A stretch of DNA of 8,456 nucleotides from Bacteroidaceae bacterium. GTDB lineage: Bacteria > Bacteroidota > Bacteroidia > Bacteroidales > Bacteroidaceae. The stretch spans positions 1-8,456 of the forward strand of contig CAAFRW010000082.1 of NCBI GenBank assembly GCA_900765575.1, read 5' to 3'. The notes under the pieces were generated by a model. The model ran no database searches, had not been told where the DNA came from, and worked only from the letters and a program-made list of their open reading frames with translations. This document shows, piece by piece, positions 7,374-8,456 of the stretch. Each line of letters opens with the position of its first letter. The first letter of the stretch is position 1. The position numbers and the translations under genes were made by a program.

Positions 7374-8456
7374 CTATTTAAGCAACTCTTCGCGAATAAG
7401 TTGTATCAATTCCACCCCTGTGTCGGTAGCTATAAGGTTTTTTCTTTCCTTTCGTATATAGCGACGTTTAAACAAGGTTTCTATAATGGCTGCACGGGTA
7501 GAAGGACGTCCTATACCATTCTCCTTCAATGCATCACGGAGCTCGTCGTTGTCTACCAGTTTACCGGCAGTCTCCATGGCGCGTAAAAGAGTTGCCTCTG
7601 TATAAGGTTTGGGTGGTTGTGTCCATTTTTCGTTCAGGTCGGGAATATGCGGTCCGCTTTCTCCGATGGTAAATAGCGGAAGCACCCGCTCTTCCTCATT
7701 ACTTTTATCGGTTTCTTTTTCCGGTTCTTTTCCTTCTGTTTGCAAGGCTTTCTCTTCGGCCTGCTCTTTTTGGTAAAGCACTCTCCAACCTGCTTCCAAT
7801 ATCTGTTTTCCGGTTACTTTAAACTCTATCTTTTCTACTTCTCCCAAAACGGTAGTGGTAGAAAACTTGCAATCGGGATAAAAGGCCGAGATAAAGCGGC
7901 GTGCCACCAAGTCGTATACCCGTTTCTCCATGTCTGTCAGGTTTTGTGGATAAACACCTGTCGGAATGATGGCATGGTGGTCGGTTACTTTTGAATTATC
8001 GAATACTTTTTTCGATTTAGGCAGTTTCTTTCCTGCCAAAGGAGCCGTATAAGAAGCATAGTCTTTTAGTCCGTTTAAGATACCCGGACATTTGGGATAA
8101 ATATCATCGCTTAAGAAGGTCGTATCTACACGTGGATAGGTGGTTACCTTCTTTTCGTAAAGCGATTGGATAATTCGCAAGGTATCATCGGCTGAGTAAG
8201 CATACTTTTTATTGCATTCTACCTGCAAGGAAGTCAGGTCGAATAATCGGGGAGGGGCTTCCGCTCCTTTTTTAGCCGATACGTCTGTAATGGTAAAAGG
8301 GGATTGCTTGACTGTTTCCAGAAATTTCAGTCCCTCTTCTTTGTCGGTAAAGCGGCCTTTGGTTGCCGAGAAGGTGGTATCTCTATATACGGTTTTCAAT
8401 TCCCAGTAAGCTTCCGGCTTGAAGTTGGCAATTTCCAACTGGCGGTTCACTATCAA
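7374..8456 (-). CDS. topB: DNA topoisomerase III, partial (5' end outside window), ends at a premature TAG
   Basis: A type IA topoisomerase, which cuts one DNA strand through a tyrosine, passes another strand and reseals, resolving linked or recombining DNA in the cytoplasm. The frame enters from the window edge (first codon TTG, internal) and covers 360 residues of the central and C-terminal core. The catalytic tyrosine is in TTYPRVDT (Tyr at residue 107 of the visible part, codon 8136-8138). Further family motifs are DHHAIIPTG (159-167) and GIGRPSTRAAII (314-325). A charged insertion rich in Glu and Lys lies at about 230-257. The N-terminal TOPRIM domain would be upstream. The frame stops at TAG (7374-7376) after REELLK. 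Family members continue past this point with a helix and zinc ribbon, and that sequence is present in the same frame just beyond the stop. The product would keep its active site but lose the C-terminal end of the core and the zinc ribbon. Confidence 0.92.
   Translation of the reverse strand: MIVNRQLEIANFKPEAYWELKTVYRDTTFSATKGRFTDKEEGLKFLETVKQSPFTITDVSAKKGAEAPPRLFDLTSLQVECNKKYAYSADDTLRIIQSLYEKKVTTYPRVDTTFLSDDIYPKCPGILNGLKDYASYTAPLAGKKLPKSKKVFDNSKVTDHHAIIPTGVYPQNLTDMEKRVYDLVARRFISAFYPDCKFSTTTVLGEVEKIEFKVTGKQILEAGWRVLYQKEQAEEKALQTEGKEPEKETDKSNEEERVLPLFTIGESGPHIPDLNEKWTQPPKPYTEATLLRAMETAGKLVDNDELRDALKENGIGRPSTRAAIIETLFKRRYIRKERKNLIATDTGVELIQLIREELLK

Noticed and set aside
7374..7376. Genome-wide recoding of TAG as a sense codon, as in some gut phages
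   Set aside because: TAG also ends the permease (1402-1404) and the HTCS gene (2621-2623) right where these proteins are complete, and nothing phage-like is present.

Overview
The window looks like a chromosomal segment from a gut-type Bacteroidota, most likely Bacteroides or a close relative. The main reasons are a very large hybrid two-component system protein of the kind typical of Bacteroides, AT-rich gene starts without clear Shine-Dalgarno sequences, and a Bacteroides-style topoisomerase III. The species cannot be fixed from the sequence alone.

Layout. Positions 1-2472 (+ strand) hold three genes in a row. These are the C-terminal part of an ABC transporter ATPase whose start lies outside the window, a six-helix ABC-2-like permease, and a membrane-anchored protein of unknown function that resembles DUF4857. 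The spacing (45 and 39 bases) suggests one operon. The ATPase and permease probably form the transporter, and the third protein is probably an extracytoplasmic partner. Positions 2473-2620 are a convergent intergenic gap with a long hairpin that fits a terminator for the minus-strand gene.

Positions 2621-6997 (- strand) encode a 1458-residue hybrid two-component system (HTCS) regulator: signal peptide, periplasmic propeller repeats, Y_Y_Y domain, one membrane helix, histidine kinase, receiver and AraC-type DNA-binding domain. All phosphotransfer residues are present. No susC/susD or carbohydrate-active enzyme gene is visible beside it, so its target locus is not in this window.

Positions 7017-8456 (- strand) carry the 3' part of topB (DNA topoisomerase III). 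The reading frame is interrupted by an in-frame TAG at 7374-7376. Sequence after the TAG continues in the same frame with family-like residues and a four-cysteine zinc ribbon. The gene therefore appears split by a single nonsense codon (mutation, sequencing error or readthrough). TAG also ends the permease and the HTCS gene here, which argues against genome-wide recoding of TAG.

No rRNA, tRNA, CRISPR array, insertion sequence or phage gene was seen. The best candidates for a second look are the topB amber codon, the HTCS without a visible polysaccharide locus directly behind topB, and the unusual ABC ATPase motifs with the unknown third operon gene.
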